From the NCBI GenBank assembly GCA_922989275.2, contig OV277868.1, positions 49,164,216-49,228,215 of the forward strand: a stretch of DNA of 64,000 bases, in the 5' to 3' direction. The position numbers were made by a program, and so were the translations under genes. The notes beneath the pieces were generated by a model. The model was not told the origin of the DNA and did not search any database. It saw nothing but the letters and a program-made list of their open reading frames with translations. The DNA comes from Gari tellinella. Taxonomy: Eukaryota > Mollusca > Bivalvia > Cardiida > Psammobiidae. This document shows, in pieces, positions 11,075 to 21,488 of the stretch (positions are counted from its first letter, which is position 1; the number at the start of each line of letters is the position of its first letter).

Positions 11075-11597
11075 ATAAAACTGTTTAATACTCGTCGTCT
11101 TAAGTATTTTTCAAAATGAAATGCACACATTTTGTTTTGACCAAGTTTTCAGACGACCATTTGAAAGCAGACGAGATATAACGAAGAACGAAGGGTCACA
11201 ATAAAAAATATTTCCTACATCAAAGCAAAAATTAAAACAACATTCTTTAAACTGTCCATCTTCTATTTGAGTATTCATTGTACGTTACATAGGCTTGTGT
11301 GCATTACAATAACCGACTATTTCTGTGGTTAACTCAACACAATCATTGGATACGCATAACCCCATGACCCAATGTCCTTCATAATACCAGCTGATATATA
11401 ACATTGTCAACTGCAAATATCTGTTTCTTTGAAAAGACAAAAATAAACCCCGGATAATTTTGATGGTAGACAAGACAAGACACGGAGTTTCTTTAACACC
11501 ATACATGTATACTATATCTTTTTGACTTATATCTGCCCAAATGTTATATTGAAACACTGAATTAAACTAAAACTCCCCAACTCAACTGTAACTATAG
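11075..11597. other. No gene recognised
   Basis: A+T-rich sequence. The minus-strand open stretches at 10942-11130 and 11285-11557 lack recognisable features. Confidence 0.4.
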
Positions 11598-11900
11598 CCC
11601 TTTTAACGCTTAAAATGAGTTTGCTACATTTGTCGTCATTTTTCCTACAAACATTTTGTTAAAATATGGTCTGAGTGTCAACCATTACGCGGCTTCTCAT
11701 CTGGTGACTTTACAAACAGTTTGGATCCTGATCAGACCCCGTGTAAGGCGGCGTCTGATCAGGATTCAAACTGTTTGACACTCGCATCGACATTTCTTCA
11801 GTTAATACCGTCCTAATTTTTTGCAGACGATATTTCAGACTCTGATTTATCATCTAGTACCATTGCAGACGATATTTTGGCGGTAAGAAGGTAAAGCAGA
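11598..11900. mobile_element. MITE A copy with hairpin core
   Basis: The core at about 11714-11777 pairs CAAACAGTTTGGATCCTGAT with its complement around AGACCCCGTGTAAGGCGGCGT. The flanks carry the A/B-type motif GCAGACGATATT and a right end TTTTGGCGGTAAG. The left end is poorly defined. Confidence 0.6.
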
Positions 11901-11904
11901 CGAA

Positions 11905-12861
11905 ACAAGAAATATCTTTAAAAAAGATATTCGGCGGAATGAGTGGTTGAACTAAGGCTATATAGATGGGTGTGCAAAATTGAATGAAATTGAGGTTTTC
12001 AAAGAATTGTAATATCTTGGATTGAAAAGCAAAAAAGAAAAGTATACAATTGAAACAGTAACTTTTATCTAAAATGCAAAACTATCATGTACAGAAATGC
12101 AAAACAAAACAATAATTTAACTCATATCCTAGCTACTGGTAGGAGATCCTCACATTAATCTATTGTTCTATATATCAAACTTCATTCATTGAGTTTCTTG
12201 AAACAAACTATATAGCATACTTAAATGTACAGATTCAACAGTCTGCTCTACTTCACTCTTGTAAATAATGATGAAACCACACAATTGTGTTTAACTCACT
12301 TGAGGCCATTTATATTTAATATTGCTTTTAATGTATGGTAAATGTGTACAAATGGTTAACAATTAAAACAAATTGGTAGTAAACAATTACAAAACACCTA
12401 GCTTCCTCTGTATTTCAGATGTCATCTTAAATTGCATCAGCCCCCAGTGTAGTAAACAGTCTGGTCTGTGTCTCTAAATTTTACACTCACAGCCATATCT
12501 GGGAAAACTGTAATTGGACATAGACCAGCCTACAGGGCGCCAGATAAGAGGGAGTAAACTAAACAAATCACATTTATTCACTCATTTCAGCACTAAACCC
12601 TATGGTGTTACCACTCATTTTGATTGTCTCGAAGAGACAATTCAAATGTTTAGTGACACCGCAGGGTTTAATGCACAAATAAAGATTTTAAGTTTTGAAA
12701 TAATTCCCTTATCTGGAGCCCTGGCTACTATCCAATCAGACTATTCAGTTTCAACAGGTGCTCTCAAGTCTAAATTTCTGATCAAATATAATTGGTTGAA
12801 ATGTGTGGCCAAACAGAAAGTGTGGCTAAATAGAAACCAGACAGCTCCGCCGAAAAAATAG
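11905..12861 (+). mobile_element. Repeat F, copy 1
   Basis: About 957 bp, repeated in inverted orientation at 37106-38069 with high identity throughout. The ends share TTCGGCGGA (left GATATTCGGCGGAATG; right TCCGCCGAAAAAATA on this strand), and the left border carries a small palindrome AATATCTTTAAAAAAGATAT. A G element is nested inside. The plus-strand open stretch 12514-12861 is only the G/F sequence and is not a gene. Confidence 0.7.
12533..12723. mobile_element. MITE G nested in F (copy 1)
   Basis: The ends are inverted: CAGGGCGCCAGATAAGAGGG on the left and CCCTTATCTGGAGCCCTG on the right. CAGGG...CCCTG ends suggest a hAT-type MITE. A central inverted motif TGTCTCGAAGAGACA is conserved in all copies. 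Solo copies occur at 15719-15868 and 41993-42193. Confidence 0.7.
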
Positions 12862-12891
12862 CTGCGAAAGAGTCAAACACTGAAACCTTGA

Positions 12892-13150
12892 TTAAATCTT
12901 TACTCCATATTCTGTTTCTATAGTTTTGAAGACAGGTAGATCTAGCCATTTAAAGCAGGTTGAAAATAAACAGAATGCGCCTTAAGGCGCATTCTGCTTT
13001 TCTTTCAGCCTGCTTTAAGTTATCATTAGCTAGAATATAGAAACTATTTCTAATAATACTTTTTCATAGCTGTTGGACAATATTCCCCAGTGGAGGAATA
13101 AATCAAATGCGTAAAAGATGAGTATTTATATATGGAGTAAATGGAGTATA
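12892..13150. mobile_element. MITE E copy
   Basis: Contains the perfect palindrome CAGAATGCGCCTTAAGGCGC plus ATTCTG (12973-12998), flanked by TTTAAAGCAGG and CCTGCTTTAAG. It is followed by the conserved GAGGAATAAAT segment. The outer ends (TTAAATCTTTACTCCATATT) have decayed. Confidence 0.65.
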
Positions 13151-13293
13151 AACGGTGTTAGACGGTACTCATACTCGGTAAATTCATTCAACCCATACCA
13201 CCCTTATACATATTATTCTTCGTAACACTTTTAAACTTACCATGAACTGATTTAAAACTATTGTATTAAATATACTTTCTAATTTAGATTTAA

Positions 13294-13830
13294 AGGGACT
13301 CGCAACCGGATGGTGTACTTGTCAAAATAAAATAAAATACTCAAATAAAAGCAAATTTGTGGCATTATTTGGCTTCTGACATTAAAAAAATATGATCAGT
13401 CCAAAAAAAGTCTCAAGAATCGTCACCGAATCTTAGATTTTTAGATATGTTCCATCGTTTTTCTATACCGACTAGTAGACGGTATAGTTGTTGTTGTTGC
13501 TTCTCTACACGGGCTCAGACATAAACACGAGCCGAATTACGAAGTTGTATGCACTTTCGATGCTACACATTGAAATACGTTAAAATCGATCTGAGATAAA
13601 CGGATAGTTCCGTGGTCCATTGGTCTAAGCGGTTTCTCCTATTTTGCCTTCTGTCCGCCAATGCCGGGCCCCGGGTTCGAATCCCACCAGAGACCAATAT
13701 TTTTTTTTATTGAAATACATTTTTTTAAACAGAATTTCTTATCCTTAACTAATTCTTTACCATTTATATAAGCGTTTGACACATATTTACAAATTACTAT
13801 TTTTAATGCACCATCTGGTTGCGAGTCGCT
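13294..13830 (+). mobile_element. TTAA-flanked element T with tRNA-like insert (copy 1)
   Basis: A 537-bp element bounded by TTAA on both sides (13290-13293, 13831-13834). The inverted ends are AGGGACTCGCAACCGGATGG on the left and CCATCTGGTTGCGAGTCGCT on the right. TTAA targets point to piggyBac-type mobilisation. It carries a tRNA-like sequence with Pol III boxes. An inverted second copy of the same length lies at 31048-31583. It has no ORF. Confidence 0.8.
13605..13697 (+). other. tRNA-like sequence with A and B boxes
   Basis: An A-box-like TGGTCTAAGCGG at 13621-13632 and a perfect B box GGTTCGAATCC at 13674-13684 are spaced as in a tRNA gene. The acceptor and T stems pair poorly: only about three T-stem pairs form, and there are mismatches in the acceptor. 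It is therefore unlikely to yield a working tRNA. It more likely derives from a tRNA or SINE head captured by the TTAA element. Pol III transcription is inference. Confidence 0.55.
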
Positions 13831-13871
13831 TTAAAGCACTTTGACTGAATACACGTAACTACATGTATCAA

Positions 13872-13940
13872 AGAGAAGAGTTTGGAATCTGATTAGACAC
13901 CGAGTTACTCGGCGTCTGATCTGAAATCTAAACTGTTTTC
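13872..13940. repeat. Solo palindromic core
   Basis: GACACCGAGTTACTCGGCGTC within longer imperfect arms (TTTGGAATCTGATTAGAC; GTCTGATCTGAAATCTAAAC). It is an A-type core with decayed outer arms. Confidence 0.55.
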
Positions 13941-14113
13941 GAATACCAGTCAACTGCAACTAACAGTACTGATTAGCGCTTTCACTGTCAAACATACGAA
14001 CGATATTTCAAACAATTTGGATCCAGATCAGACGCGAATAGATTTTTCATCTGCTGTTCTTCATGCAATATAACTTTGAAACGACAGTGCAGCCAACATC
14101 GTTAAAGCAGATG

Positions 14114-14375
14114 CTACAGTGGAGAATCTGTTATTCTTTTCCGTTTAAACGCAAACGTACGCAAACGCACGCAAACGCAAAGCGCTAAAACGTAGAAAAG
14201 AACAACTTTTGGACAATTCTGATATTTCATGTTTATCTTGGTGGCAAACAGTTTAGAGCCTGATCAGACGCCGGGTTACCCGGCGTCTGATCTGGCTCCA
14301 AACTGTTTGTAAAAGAAAAAACAGTTTAAGCGTAAACGCGTTTATCGGGAAAGATTAACAGATTCTCCACTGTAC
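14114..14375. mobile_element. MITE C, full copy
   Basis: The ends are TACAGTGGAGAATCTGTTA and TAACAGATTCTCCACTGTA, 19-bp perfect inverted repeats. Inside are CGTTTAAACGC-type motifs and, at 14245-14309, a near-perfect 65-bp palindromic core (CAAACAGTTTAGAGCCTGAT; GACGCCGGGTTACCCGGCGTC). It is probably a Tc1/mariner-type MITE. Confidence 0.75.
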
Positions 14376-14574
14376 TATGGTGGTGAAAGGGGTAAAATAT
14401 AATACTCACAATTTGGCGATGAAAGGGTTAAAAGCCTACACAAATGGTGTCATATTTATATACGGGTATACATTTATGCTTGGTTGTTAATCACTTGACT
14501 ACGTTCGTGTTAAGAAGTTTTACGGGGGAAAAGTAATCATGGTATATTCAACATATTATATGGATAACTGAAAC

Positions 14575-14650
14575 ATGGGAACGTTAATTCGACCTGGGCT
14601 GCAGTTTATATTGTTACTGTTTCTTGCATCTAGTCTTATACTCACAGGAG
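14575..14650 (+). CDS. Signal-peptide first exon of a small membrane-protein gene
   Basis: The ATG at 14575 opens 25 codons, starting MGTLIRPGLQ with a hydrophobic stretch FILLLFLASSLILTG. That is a clear signal-peptide profile. It ends in phase 1 at ACAGGAG, followed by the donor GTAAGA (14651). The next plausible exon, at 15152, begins in the matching phase and gives VEANKGRGAGRNGHRR after the junction. The same exon architecture (25 codons, phase 1, then [V/A]EA plus basic/Gly residues) is seen in the gene at 56202. The product would be secreted or type I membrane; the family was not identified. The later exons are less certain. Confidence 0.5.
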
Positions 14651-14688
14651 GTAAGAACATTGCTTGCATACTTCGTATTCATTTTCAC

Positions 14689-14896
14689 TTAACCCTTAGC
14701 CTGCCAGTCACGACTATAGCTCCATATGCAAACAGCTTGGATCCGGATGAGACGCCGAGTAACTCGGCGTCTCATCCGGATCCAAGCTGTTTGACAATCG
14801 GACATTTTCAGCAATTTTGAGCAACTTTGAAGCACTTTGAAACTTGAAGCAGACGAGAAATATAGCAGACAATATTTTTGGCGGGCTAAGGGTTAA
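14689..14896. mobile_element. MITE A2, complete, with perfect 65-bp core
   Basis: The ends are TTAACCCTTAGCCTGCCA and TGGCGGGCTAAGGGTTAA. The core at 14729-14793 has two exact 32-bp arms around a single A (GGATCCGGATGAGACGCC and complement). It lies in the intron after the exon at 14575. A complete second copy in opposite orientation lies at 39322-39535. Confidence 0.82.
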
Positions 14897-14982
14897 GGTA
14901 ATTATACATGTAGTACCTTTAATATATTCCGCCACTTTATATAGGCATGAAATATGTACCATAATAACATATGATAGATTAA

Positions 14983-15127
14983 AGAAGGCTGAAAGTATCT
15001 GCTAGGCTATAAAATATACATGTATTTCGTAAGGTGCACATTAGTGGCTGTATAAATTGGGAACTATTTTCTCCGATGGAGGAATAAATAGAAGGCATAA
15101 AGGGCGTGTGTATGCAGTAATGTGTTA
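14983..15127. mobile_element. MITE E, partial
   Basis: Right half only: GGCTGAAAGTATCTGCTAGG, then GGCTGTATAAATTGGGAACT, GGAGGAATAAATAG and a degraded end AATGTGTTAA. Confidence 0.55.
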
Positions 15128-15151
15128 ACCAACTATCCCCCATTCTTGCAG

Positions 15152-15231
15152 TTGAAGCCAATAAGGGCAGAGGTGCCGGACGGAATGGACACAGGAGACT
15201 GGCTGGTAGCCTTGGTATTCCACACATGTAA
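15152..15231 (+). CDS. Candidate second exon, basic Gly-rich segment
   Basis: The acceptor CCCCATTCTTGCAG precedes 15152. In the phase set by the exon at 14575 it reads VEANKGRGAGRNGHRR and then LAGSLGIPHM, with a TAA at 15229. Two readings are possible. Either the gene ends here as a roughly 50-residue secreted peptide, or the exon stops at 15227 before an alternative donor GTAAAT and continues into the exon at 16861. The start of the mature part resembles the paralogue at 57930 (EARRRGGFRSSSRDTHR). No family was recognised. Confidence 0.45.
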
Positions 15232-15365
15232 ATAACCCTTCTTTACCCATTTATACCAAGTGGATTCTTCCATGTTTATATAATGGATTATTCAATTTGT
15301 TCTGTAAAGGGTGCCTGGTCTAAATTTTCATTTTCGTTTTGTTTTATATTGAAATTCCTATTAGG

Positions 15366-15438
15366 AATCAGTGTAGACTCTGTTCAGACACCGCATTATG
15401 CAGCGTCTGATCACTGATCAATGTCTACACTATTTGCC
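15366..15438. repeat. Solo palindromic core, D/A hybrid
   Basis: AGTGTAGACTCTGTTCAGAC and GTCTGATCACTGATCAATGT arms around ACCGCATTATGCAGC. The outer arms are D-like and the centre A-like. Confidence 0.5.
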
Positions 15439-15718
15439 TACATGTGTATGTCCCTTTTAATTGCCGCTAGGAATAAATGGGTTAACTCTTTCAACGCTAG
15501 GTTTGTTCTAATGTCTTCCACGATTGTGTCGTCTGTTACTGTTCTAAAATTTAGAAACTCATTCAAATGACCATTAGTAACTAATGTTTATTCGGTTCAG
15601 CGGGGACTTGAACCAGTGACCCCTGTATTACTAGTCCAGCCTTAAATACCACTGCTGAACTATGGATCCACAGCTGGGGCTTCTACTGCGTATACTACTA
15701 TACGATATATATTATATT

Positions 15719-15868
15719 CAGGGCTGCAGATAAGGGGAGTATTTAAAAAAAACCTATGGTGTCTCTTCGAGACGAATCTAATGAGTAGTAACACCATAGG
15801 ATTTGGTGCTGAAATAAGTGAGAAATTGTTGGTTTTGGTCAGTTTACTCCCTCTTATCTGGAGTCCTC
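15719..15868. mobile_element. MITE G solo copy plus adjacent partial
   Basis: CAGGGCTGCAGATAAGGGGA on the left and CTCTTATCTGGAGTCCTCG on the right, with the internal TCTCTTCGAGACGAA. A second partial copy follows to about 15965 (CATAGGATTTGGTGCT) and contains a run of C. Confidence 0.65.
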
Positions 15869-16000
15869 GACTCATTCTTATGAGTAGATAGACCATAGGA
15901 TTTGGTGCTAATATGAGTGAGGAAATGTTGATTTTGTTCAGCCCCCCCCCCCCTTAATCTGGAGCATTGTTATATTAATGTCATCCATAAAGATACTTGT

Positions 16001-16825
16001 CATTTCTATTGCTGTAGTTAGTGCGGTTTTACTAAGTACTACTACATGTTCTATTTTTGTCATTTCAATGTGTGTGGTACAATTTCTATTGCCGTAGTTA
16101 GTGCGGTTTTACTAAGTACTACTACATGTTCTATTTTTGTCATTTCAATGTGTGTGGTACAGTTTCTATTGCTGTAGTTAGTGCGGTTTCACTAAGTACA
16201 ACTACATGTTCTATTTTTGTCATTTCAATGTGTGTGGTACAGTTTCTATTGCTGTAGTTAGTGCGGTTTCACTAAGTACTACTACATGTTCTATTTTTGT
16301 CATTTCAATGTGTGTGGTACAATTTCTATTGCTGTAGTTAGTGCGGTTTCACTAAGTACTACTACATGTTCTATTTTTGTCATTTCAATGTGTGTGGTAC
16401 AGTTTCTATTGCCGTTGTTAGTGCGGTTTTACTAAGTACTGTTACATGTTCTATTTTTGTCATTTCAATGTGAGTGGTACATTTTCTATTGCTGTAGTTA
16501 GTGCGGTTTCACTAAGTACTACTACATGTTCTATTTTTGTCATTTCAATGTGTGTGGAACAGTTTCTATTGCTGTAGTTAGCGCGGTTTCACTAAGTACT
16601 ACTACATGTTCTATTTTTGTCATTTCAATGTGTGTGGTACAATTTCTATTGCTGTAGTTAGTGCGGTTTCACTAAGTACTACTACATGTTCTATTTTTGT
16701 CATTTCAATGTGTGTGGTACAGTTTCTATTGCCGTAGTTAGTGCGGGTTTACTAAGTACTACTACATGTTCTATTTTTGTCTTTTATGTGAGTGTGGTAC
16801 AGTTTCTATTGCTGTTTGTGCAGTT
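16001..16825. repeat. 80-bp minisatellite, about 10 copies
   Basis: An exact 80-bp period: TTTCTATTGC recurs at 16083, 16163, 16243 and so on, with few substitutions. The unit contains TTTTACTAAGTAC and CTATTTTTGTCATTTCAATG. The last, diverged unit runs into the splice acceptor at 16860. The units look like amplified copies of that intron end with the AG changed to AA. Confidence 0.9.
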
Positions 16826-16860
16826 CTGATACTATGGCATGTTTCATTTTTCCATTTCAG

Positions 16861-16968
16861 TGAAGGCGGTGTAGCTCGGACTGTGTTTGTTGTTATGTGT
16901 TATTATTGGCACAGTGACGTCCTTCATTTTATGCTGCTGTAAAAGATAACCCCAGACGTACAGAGAGG
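16861..16968 (+). pseudogene. Possible transmembrane exon, frame-damaged
   Basis: It is bordered by a good acceptor (TTTTTCCATTTCAG) and a strong donor (GAGAGG followed by GTAAGT). One frame encodes LGLCLLLCVIIGTVTSFILC followed by CCKR and a stop, a typical membrane span with a Cys/basic stop-transfer. The frame entered from the exon at 15152 reads EGGVARTV before diverging. All three frames contain stops, so two single-base shifts would be needed for a continuous exon. Either it is a decayed exon or the assembly has indels here. An unrelated non-coding match to splice signals cannot be excluded. Confidence 0.35.
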
Positions 16969-16986
16969 GTAAGTATGGGCCACAGG

Positions 16987-17096
16987 TACATGATACATAG
17001 ATCTAGATCTATTACCAAAAAAGATAAAAAAATTTTTTTACCACACTTCTATTATTTATTTATTTATTGGTAATAGATCTAGATCTATGTATCAAG
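16987..17096. repeat. Inverted repeat with nested AGATCTAGATCT palindromes
   Basis: Arms GATACATAGATCTAGATCTA and TAGATCTAGATCTATGTATC are separated by about 50 bp of A/T-rich sequence. Each arm itself contains the 16-bp palindrome ATAGATCTAGATCTAT. Confidence 0.75.
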
Positions 17097-17118
17097 TAAC
17101 TGTGGTATGGGCTTCATG

Positions 17119-17296
17119 TACAGTAAAACCTCCCTATCACGATCACTTAAATAGTATTAATTATTAGGTGTTTACGAAAGGTGAATACATATGTAGCAAT
17201 GTGACAGTCTGTTCTGTCACATTGCTTTAAGCTGTCACATGTCTTTTATAAAAATTAGACTTCGGTTTAGTGGTAGTAAAAGAGAGATTTTACTGT
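17119..17296. mobile_element. MITE I copy 1
   Basis: TACAGTAAAACCTCCCTAT on the left and AGAGAGATTTTACTGTA on the right. The centre is a hairpin AGCAATGTGACAG...CTGTCACATTGCT. TA-bounded ends fit a Tc1/mariner-type MITE. Confidence 0.7.
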
Positions 17297-17659
17297 ATAT
17301 AGATAATTAGGAATCGAACAGCTGATTAGAACTAAACGAAACATACGCATTCACCCCTGAGACATCAAATCGAATAACACAGAGTCTAATTAGGTCTAGT
17401 TCATTTTTTACTATTTAGGATTGTTTCGTAATATGTATTTTAATGTGAAAAATAGTGCCCATCCTGACGATATGACTTTCCTACATCATATTTTTGGCGA
17501 TGTAATCTGAAAGAAACAAATTTCCTTGTCTCAGATTAACCGGACAGTGTTACGCCATTGATGGATTGCAGTGATAAAAACAGGGCTGCCATAAGTTGAT
17601 CATAAAAATCCTAAGATTTCAAATGTTCAATTTTTCAGACGCAATTCTACTAATCGTAC
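17297..17659. other. No gene recognised
   Basis: A+T-rich DNA. A short D-like tail (ATTAGGTCTAGTTCATTTTT) is visible near 17390; nothing else can be supported. Confidence 0.4.
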
Positions 17660-18700
17660 CTTTACCCCATAGTCAGTTTCTTGTTTTGAAGACACCTTAA
17701 GGGTGTATCAATGTCATGACTTTGGGAACTTTTCAAAGTATATGAAAACACTCTATGATGGTTTTGTATTGAAGAGCTATTTAAGATGAATGAAAAAATA
17801 GAAAAAGTGTACATTTTGGTGAACAACAGTTGGCTCTACGGCCATGTAAAATTTACCCCACCCACTTCCTCTTATTTTGTCCTTTTCAAACAGCCCGCTT
17901 CAATAAAACCCATTTTAAATGAAAACAAATATGATAATTTGGTTTTGTGTTATTTATTTCCTATCTAGGGTAGTATTTCTTCATACAAAAACTAATTTAA
18001 GAAAAAAAAGGCACCAAATGTAGAATTTATAAAGCTCTAAATATCATCGGTATGGTACTTTTTTGTAAATTTTGTAAGGGGCGATAACTCTTTTTACTTT
18101 AATAACTCAAAATTTTCAACACTGACCTTTCAATTTCTTTTCATATTTTGAACTGCCTTAGCATGGGCTTTCATCTGGTAGAATATAAGAAAAAGTTAAA
18201 TACTAGAACTATTTCATTTTCAAACTTTTTTACTTTTTTTCATAAAATAAAAAATCTAATAAAATCATGCCCTATATAAAGCATATTTTTGATATTCAAG
18301 GATCCATATTGTTCAAACCTGGTGCCTGCTTTGTCTAAATTTGGTTTATATATGTGAACATACCACCATAGACATGAAATAAATAAAGAAAACCCAAATT
18401 GCCATGTTTGTTTTGTTTTGAAATAGATTTTACTGAAGCTTGTACTCTGAATGGGTAAAATTTGAAGAAAATAATCCAAATTTGACATACCTTTTTCAAA
18501 TCGCTGTAGCTAAAAAAAAAGGACACCACCATATATATTTTTTTTCATTTTTTCATTCATCATAAATAGCTCTTCCAAAAAAACAATCATAGAAAAAAAG
18601 TTTAATACTTTGAAAAAATGGCTCATGACATTGATACACCCTTAAGGTGCATTCTGCTTTACTTTCAGCCTGTTATAAGCTACGATCTGCTTGGATAAAA
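17660..18700. mobile_element. MITE E interrupted by element J
   Basis: The left part (CTTTACCCCATAGTCAGTTT) and right part (GGTGCATTCTGCTTTACTTT, then CAGCCTGTTATAAGC) are E sequence, joined across J. TTAA is present at both junctions, and an intact E has TTAA at this position. Confidence 0.65.
17701..18641 (+). mobile_element. Element J, copy 1 (941 bp, TTAA target)
   Basis: Bounded by TTAA (17697-17700, 18642-18645). The ends are GGGTGTATCAATGTCATGA and TCATGACATTGATACACCC, 19-bp perfect inverted repeats. It has no ORF above about 80 codons. Subterminal parts are also loosely inverted (AGCTATTTAAGATGAATG; CATTCATCATAAATAGCT). TTAA specificity suggests a non-autonomous piggyBac-type element. 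Confidence 0.82.
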
Positions 18701-18951
18701 ATCCGAATACTTAGGAAAAATCCGGAGAAATGGCATCCCTGTAAAAAAAATATTTCTCACCGTTCTATTACTCTTTCCTTGCCAAGTTTTATCTTCTGCT
18801 TTAGTTTAAACATATTTTATTCTTATAAACGTACAATATAATGTTTATACATATCATAGTACAAAAGGATTAGGTCGAAAGTATAATGCTTATGGCGACC
18901 CTCTCCCCAACACTGGTATTTTACACAGGTGGAACAAATTCGTACATTATA

Positions 18952-19168
18952 TACAGTGGAGAAAACGTTATTCTTTCCCGTTTAAACGCACATCTCTCAA
19001 ATGTAGGAAATAACCAATTTTTGACATTCCTTTTTTTTAATCTGAGTGGCAAACAGTTTGGAGCCTGATCAGACACCGGGTTACCCGGCGTCTGTTCTGG
19101 CTCCAAAATGTTTGCAATGGAAATAATAGTTTTAGCATAAACGCGTTTATTGGGAAAGAATAACTGTA
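18952..19168. mobile_element. MITE C copy 2
   Basis: TACAGTGGAGAAAACGTTAT on the left and TGGGAAAGAATAACTGTA on the right, with an internal core GTTTGGAGCCTGATCAGACA paired imperfectly with TGTTCTGGCTCCAAAATG. Confidence 0.65.
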
Positions 19169-19246
19169 ACACCTCTCCACCACGGCCACCTAAAAGTTTA
19201 AAGGACAGCGGAAGTCTCAGAGGAAGATGAAAGCAAAGCGGAAGGC

Positions 19247-19415
19247 TTAACCCTCTTACCGCCAAAATATCGTCTGCATGGGTAGTGTTGTCTACAATAT
19301 TTTAAAAGTCATGTTGAGTCCAGTGTCATACAGTTTGAATCCTGATCAAACGCCGTGTTACGCCTTTTGACGTTGTTTGCAGAACAGATCAGAACAGAAG
19401 CATTGAAAGAGTTAA
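19247..19415. mobile_element. MITE A, decayed
   Basis: Starts TTAACCCTCTTACCGCCA and ends GAAAGAGTTAA. Only one arm of the core remains (CAGTTTGAATCCTGATCAAA). Confidence 0.55.
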
Positions 19416-20969
19416 ACGAACCGAAAGTGTTGCTTTATTCGTATGGATAACAGTTTCGCTGGAATTAATAATTATATAATATTATGAAAATGTATGTGAA
19501 CTCATCGACTTCTCAAATGTTAAAAGCTATGGAAGCTGATCATCAGAACAAAGACAATGTGTATTTCATCATTAAAATCGACAGTCAATCAGAATGGAGT
19601 TTGATGGCCCTGTGTGTTTCCATGAACTGGTAAAATTCCAAAAAAGAAATACAGCCGAAATCCGTTATCTCGAAGTTCAATAGACCGTGAAAAAATATCG
19701 ACGTATCCGAAGTTCGAGCTAGTTGAGTTTTTCATTGGAAATCTGTACCGTCATATGGAAGATGCGTATTACTCGATCCTAGTGTTTATTGACAGTAATA
19801 TGATAGGTAATTGAAAATAAATGCGTATAGGCAAGTAAACTCTGACATAAACTTCAACTCACTGACATAGTTTTCAACTTGATGAAGGGGTTCAGTATTG
19901 TTTAGATGTAGAGAATCTACGCGTCTATTAGATATGATACGCGGGAGCGAGTAAACAATTTTCGTATTTTAATACACAAAATGGAAACACAAACAGAGAC
20001 ACAAAATAAAAGTAGAGATGTACACAGAGACAATGCACGGAATATCAAATATTTAGAATACATTTCAAGATTTGGTACCTGCATAAACACCTAGCGCATG
20101 CTATGCTAACACGTTTCTATAACATAATAATAGGTCTTCACATTTCCTCATACAGACACAGTGCCGTCACTTCCGGTGTCGCTTAACCTTTGAAAGCGTA
20201 CGTTGTTTACATGTTTATTTTTCAAAAGGGTGTGTCCGATTTCGAAACGCAGGCGAATTATTTCGGCGTTTCAAACAGAAACGGCGTGTTTGAACTGACT
20301 AAGATTTAAAAAAAAGAAAAGGATAAAGCATCAGAAATGAATTGTAACTTCTGTATTACAGATATAGACTTTGATTAACGAATTTCACTAAAAAGTGTTT
20401 ACTATAAACAGTCAGGAATCGATTAGATATAGGTACAACCGAGAAAATCCACTTGAAGTTTCATGAGGTAAATGGGTTGCAGCACGGTCTTGTTATTTTT
20501 TTCGAGTCTGTTTGCAAGTGTCAATATAGTCGCTCTTAAAATACGAGACTGTAAAAAATAAATAATTGGATATCAATAGATCATAGTTATTTACATATCA
20601 CAAATGCGCATACAAAATACTCAGAAACATAAAATATGTATAATTTGCAAAGAAGTTCATTAAGCAGGCATTGGTGATTGTTTTAAAGTTCTTAGTACAA
20701 TGCCAGTAGTAAAGAAATATATTTACCAGACAGTTTCGCGGTCTACACTAACCGCTTGATCACTGGCAACTGCGCAGAACTACTTTCCAGACTATTTCGT
20801 ATGTTGAGGAATAAATTCAAAGGGTAAAAATGCGTGTTAATAGACTAGTGGCTAAATACCAACACTATATCTTATGGAAGACAGGGCTAAAAGCTTTTAG
20901 TTATTTGTTGTTGTTAGCGGCGTAAGAAATATATTTTGGACATACGGAATGAAACCCAATTATGTCTAA
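19416..20969. other. No gene recognised; K fragment near 19655-19745
   Basis: A K-like segment (CCGTTATCTCGAAGTTCAAT; GTATCCGAAGTTCGAGCTAG) is visible. The rest is A+T-rich with no exon or repeat that I can support. Confidence 0.4.
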
Positions 20970-21251
20970 CGCTTTTACTGCTGCAATATCGTCTGCTTAA
21001 AAGTATCGTCTGCTGTTTTTTCTCAAAGTTACATATAAGTGGAGATTTTGATAGAATAAATTTACATTGTAATGACGAGAAACAAACAGCTTGAATCCAG
21101 ATCAGACGCCGCGTTACGCGGCGTCTGATCTGGATTCAAGCTGTTTGCAAATGTAAGCAGTCTGAAATGTCCCTCTCTATTACGACTCCCTCCGGGCAAC
21201 ACACACAACCTGTGTCTCCCGTAGGGTGTCGTTGTAAAGGGGGGGGGATTG
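20970..21251. mobile_element. MITE B, right-hand copy with perfect core
   Basis: The core at 21083-21147 is a perfect 65-bp hairpin (CAAACAGCTTGAATCCAGAT; GACGCCGCGTTACGCGGCGTC). Next come GACTCCCTCCGGGCAACAC and GTGTCGTTGTAAAGG, leading into a G-run and a TGTA end. Confidence 0.65.
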
Positions 21252-21488
21252 TAACTTGTTTCGGAAGACAGAGATTCCTGTCACATTCCTGCTTCTCATT
21301 CAGTTAATTAGCCTTCTTTTTAGTGGTCGTAATAGAGGGGTTTTGCTGTACATCATTTGGTTTTCAGTCTCTTTAAGCGAAGACAATAGTTCTTGTCACA
21401 CCATTGCTACAGTGGAAAACGCTTTTCTCTCCATTAAACGCGTTTGGTGTAGCAATCATTTCACTGTCCACTGTAAACAGTTTGGTAG

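Noticed and set aside
12514..12861. 115-codon ORF, repeated at 37145-37447.
   Set aside because: Both lie across the G and F repeats in opposite copies and encode no recognisable domain.
13605..13697. Functional tRNA gene.
   Set aside because: A and B boxes are good, but acceptor and T stems pair poorly, and the sequence lies inside a repeated TTAA element.
16001..16825. CRISPR-like array.
   Set aside because: Repeats are contiguous 80-bp units without unique spacers; this is a minisatellite in a eukaryotic sequence.
17786..17968. Short ORFs in J (also 18240-18532, 40212-40473, 40812-41021).
   Set aside because: They mirror each other between inverted J copies and contain no transposase motifs.
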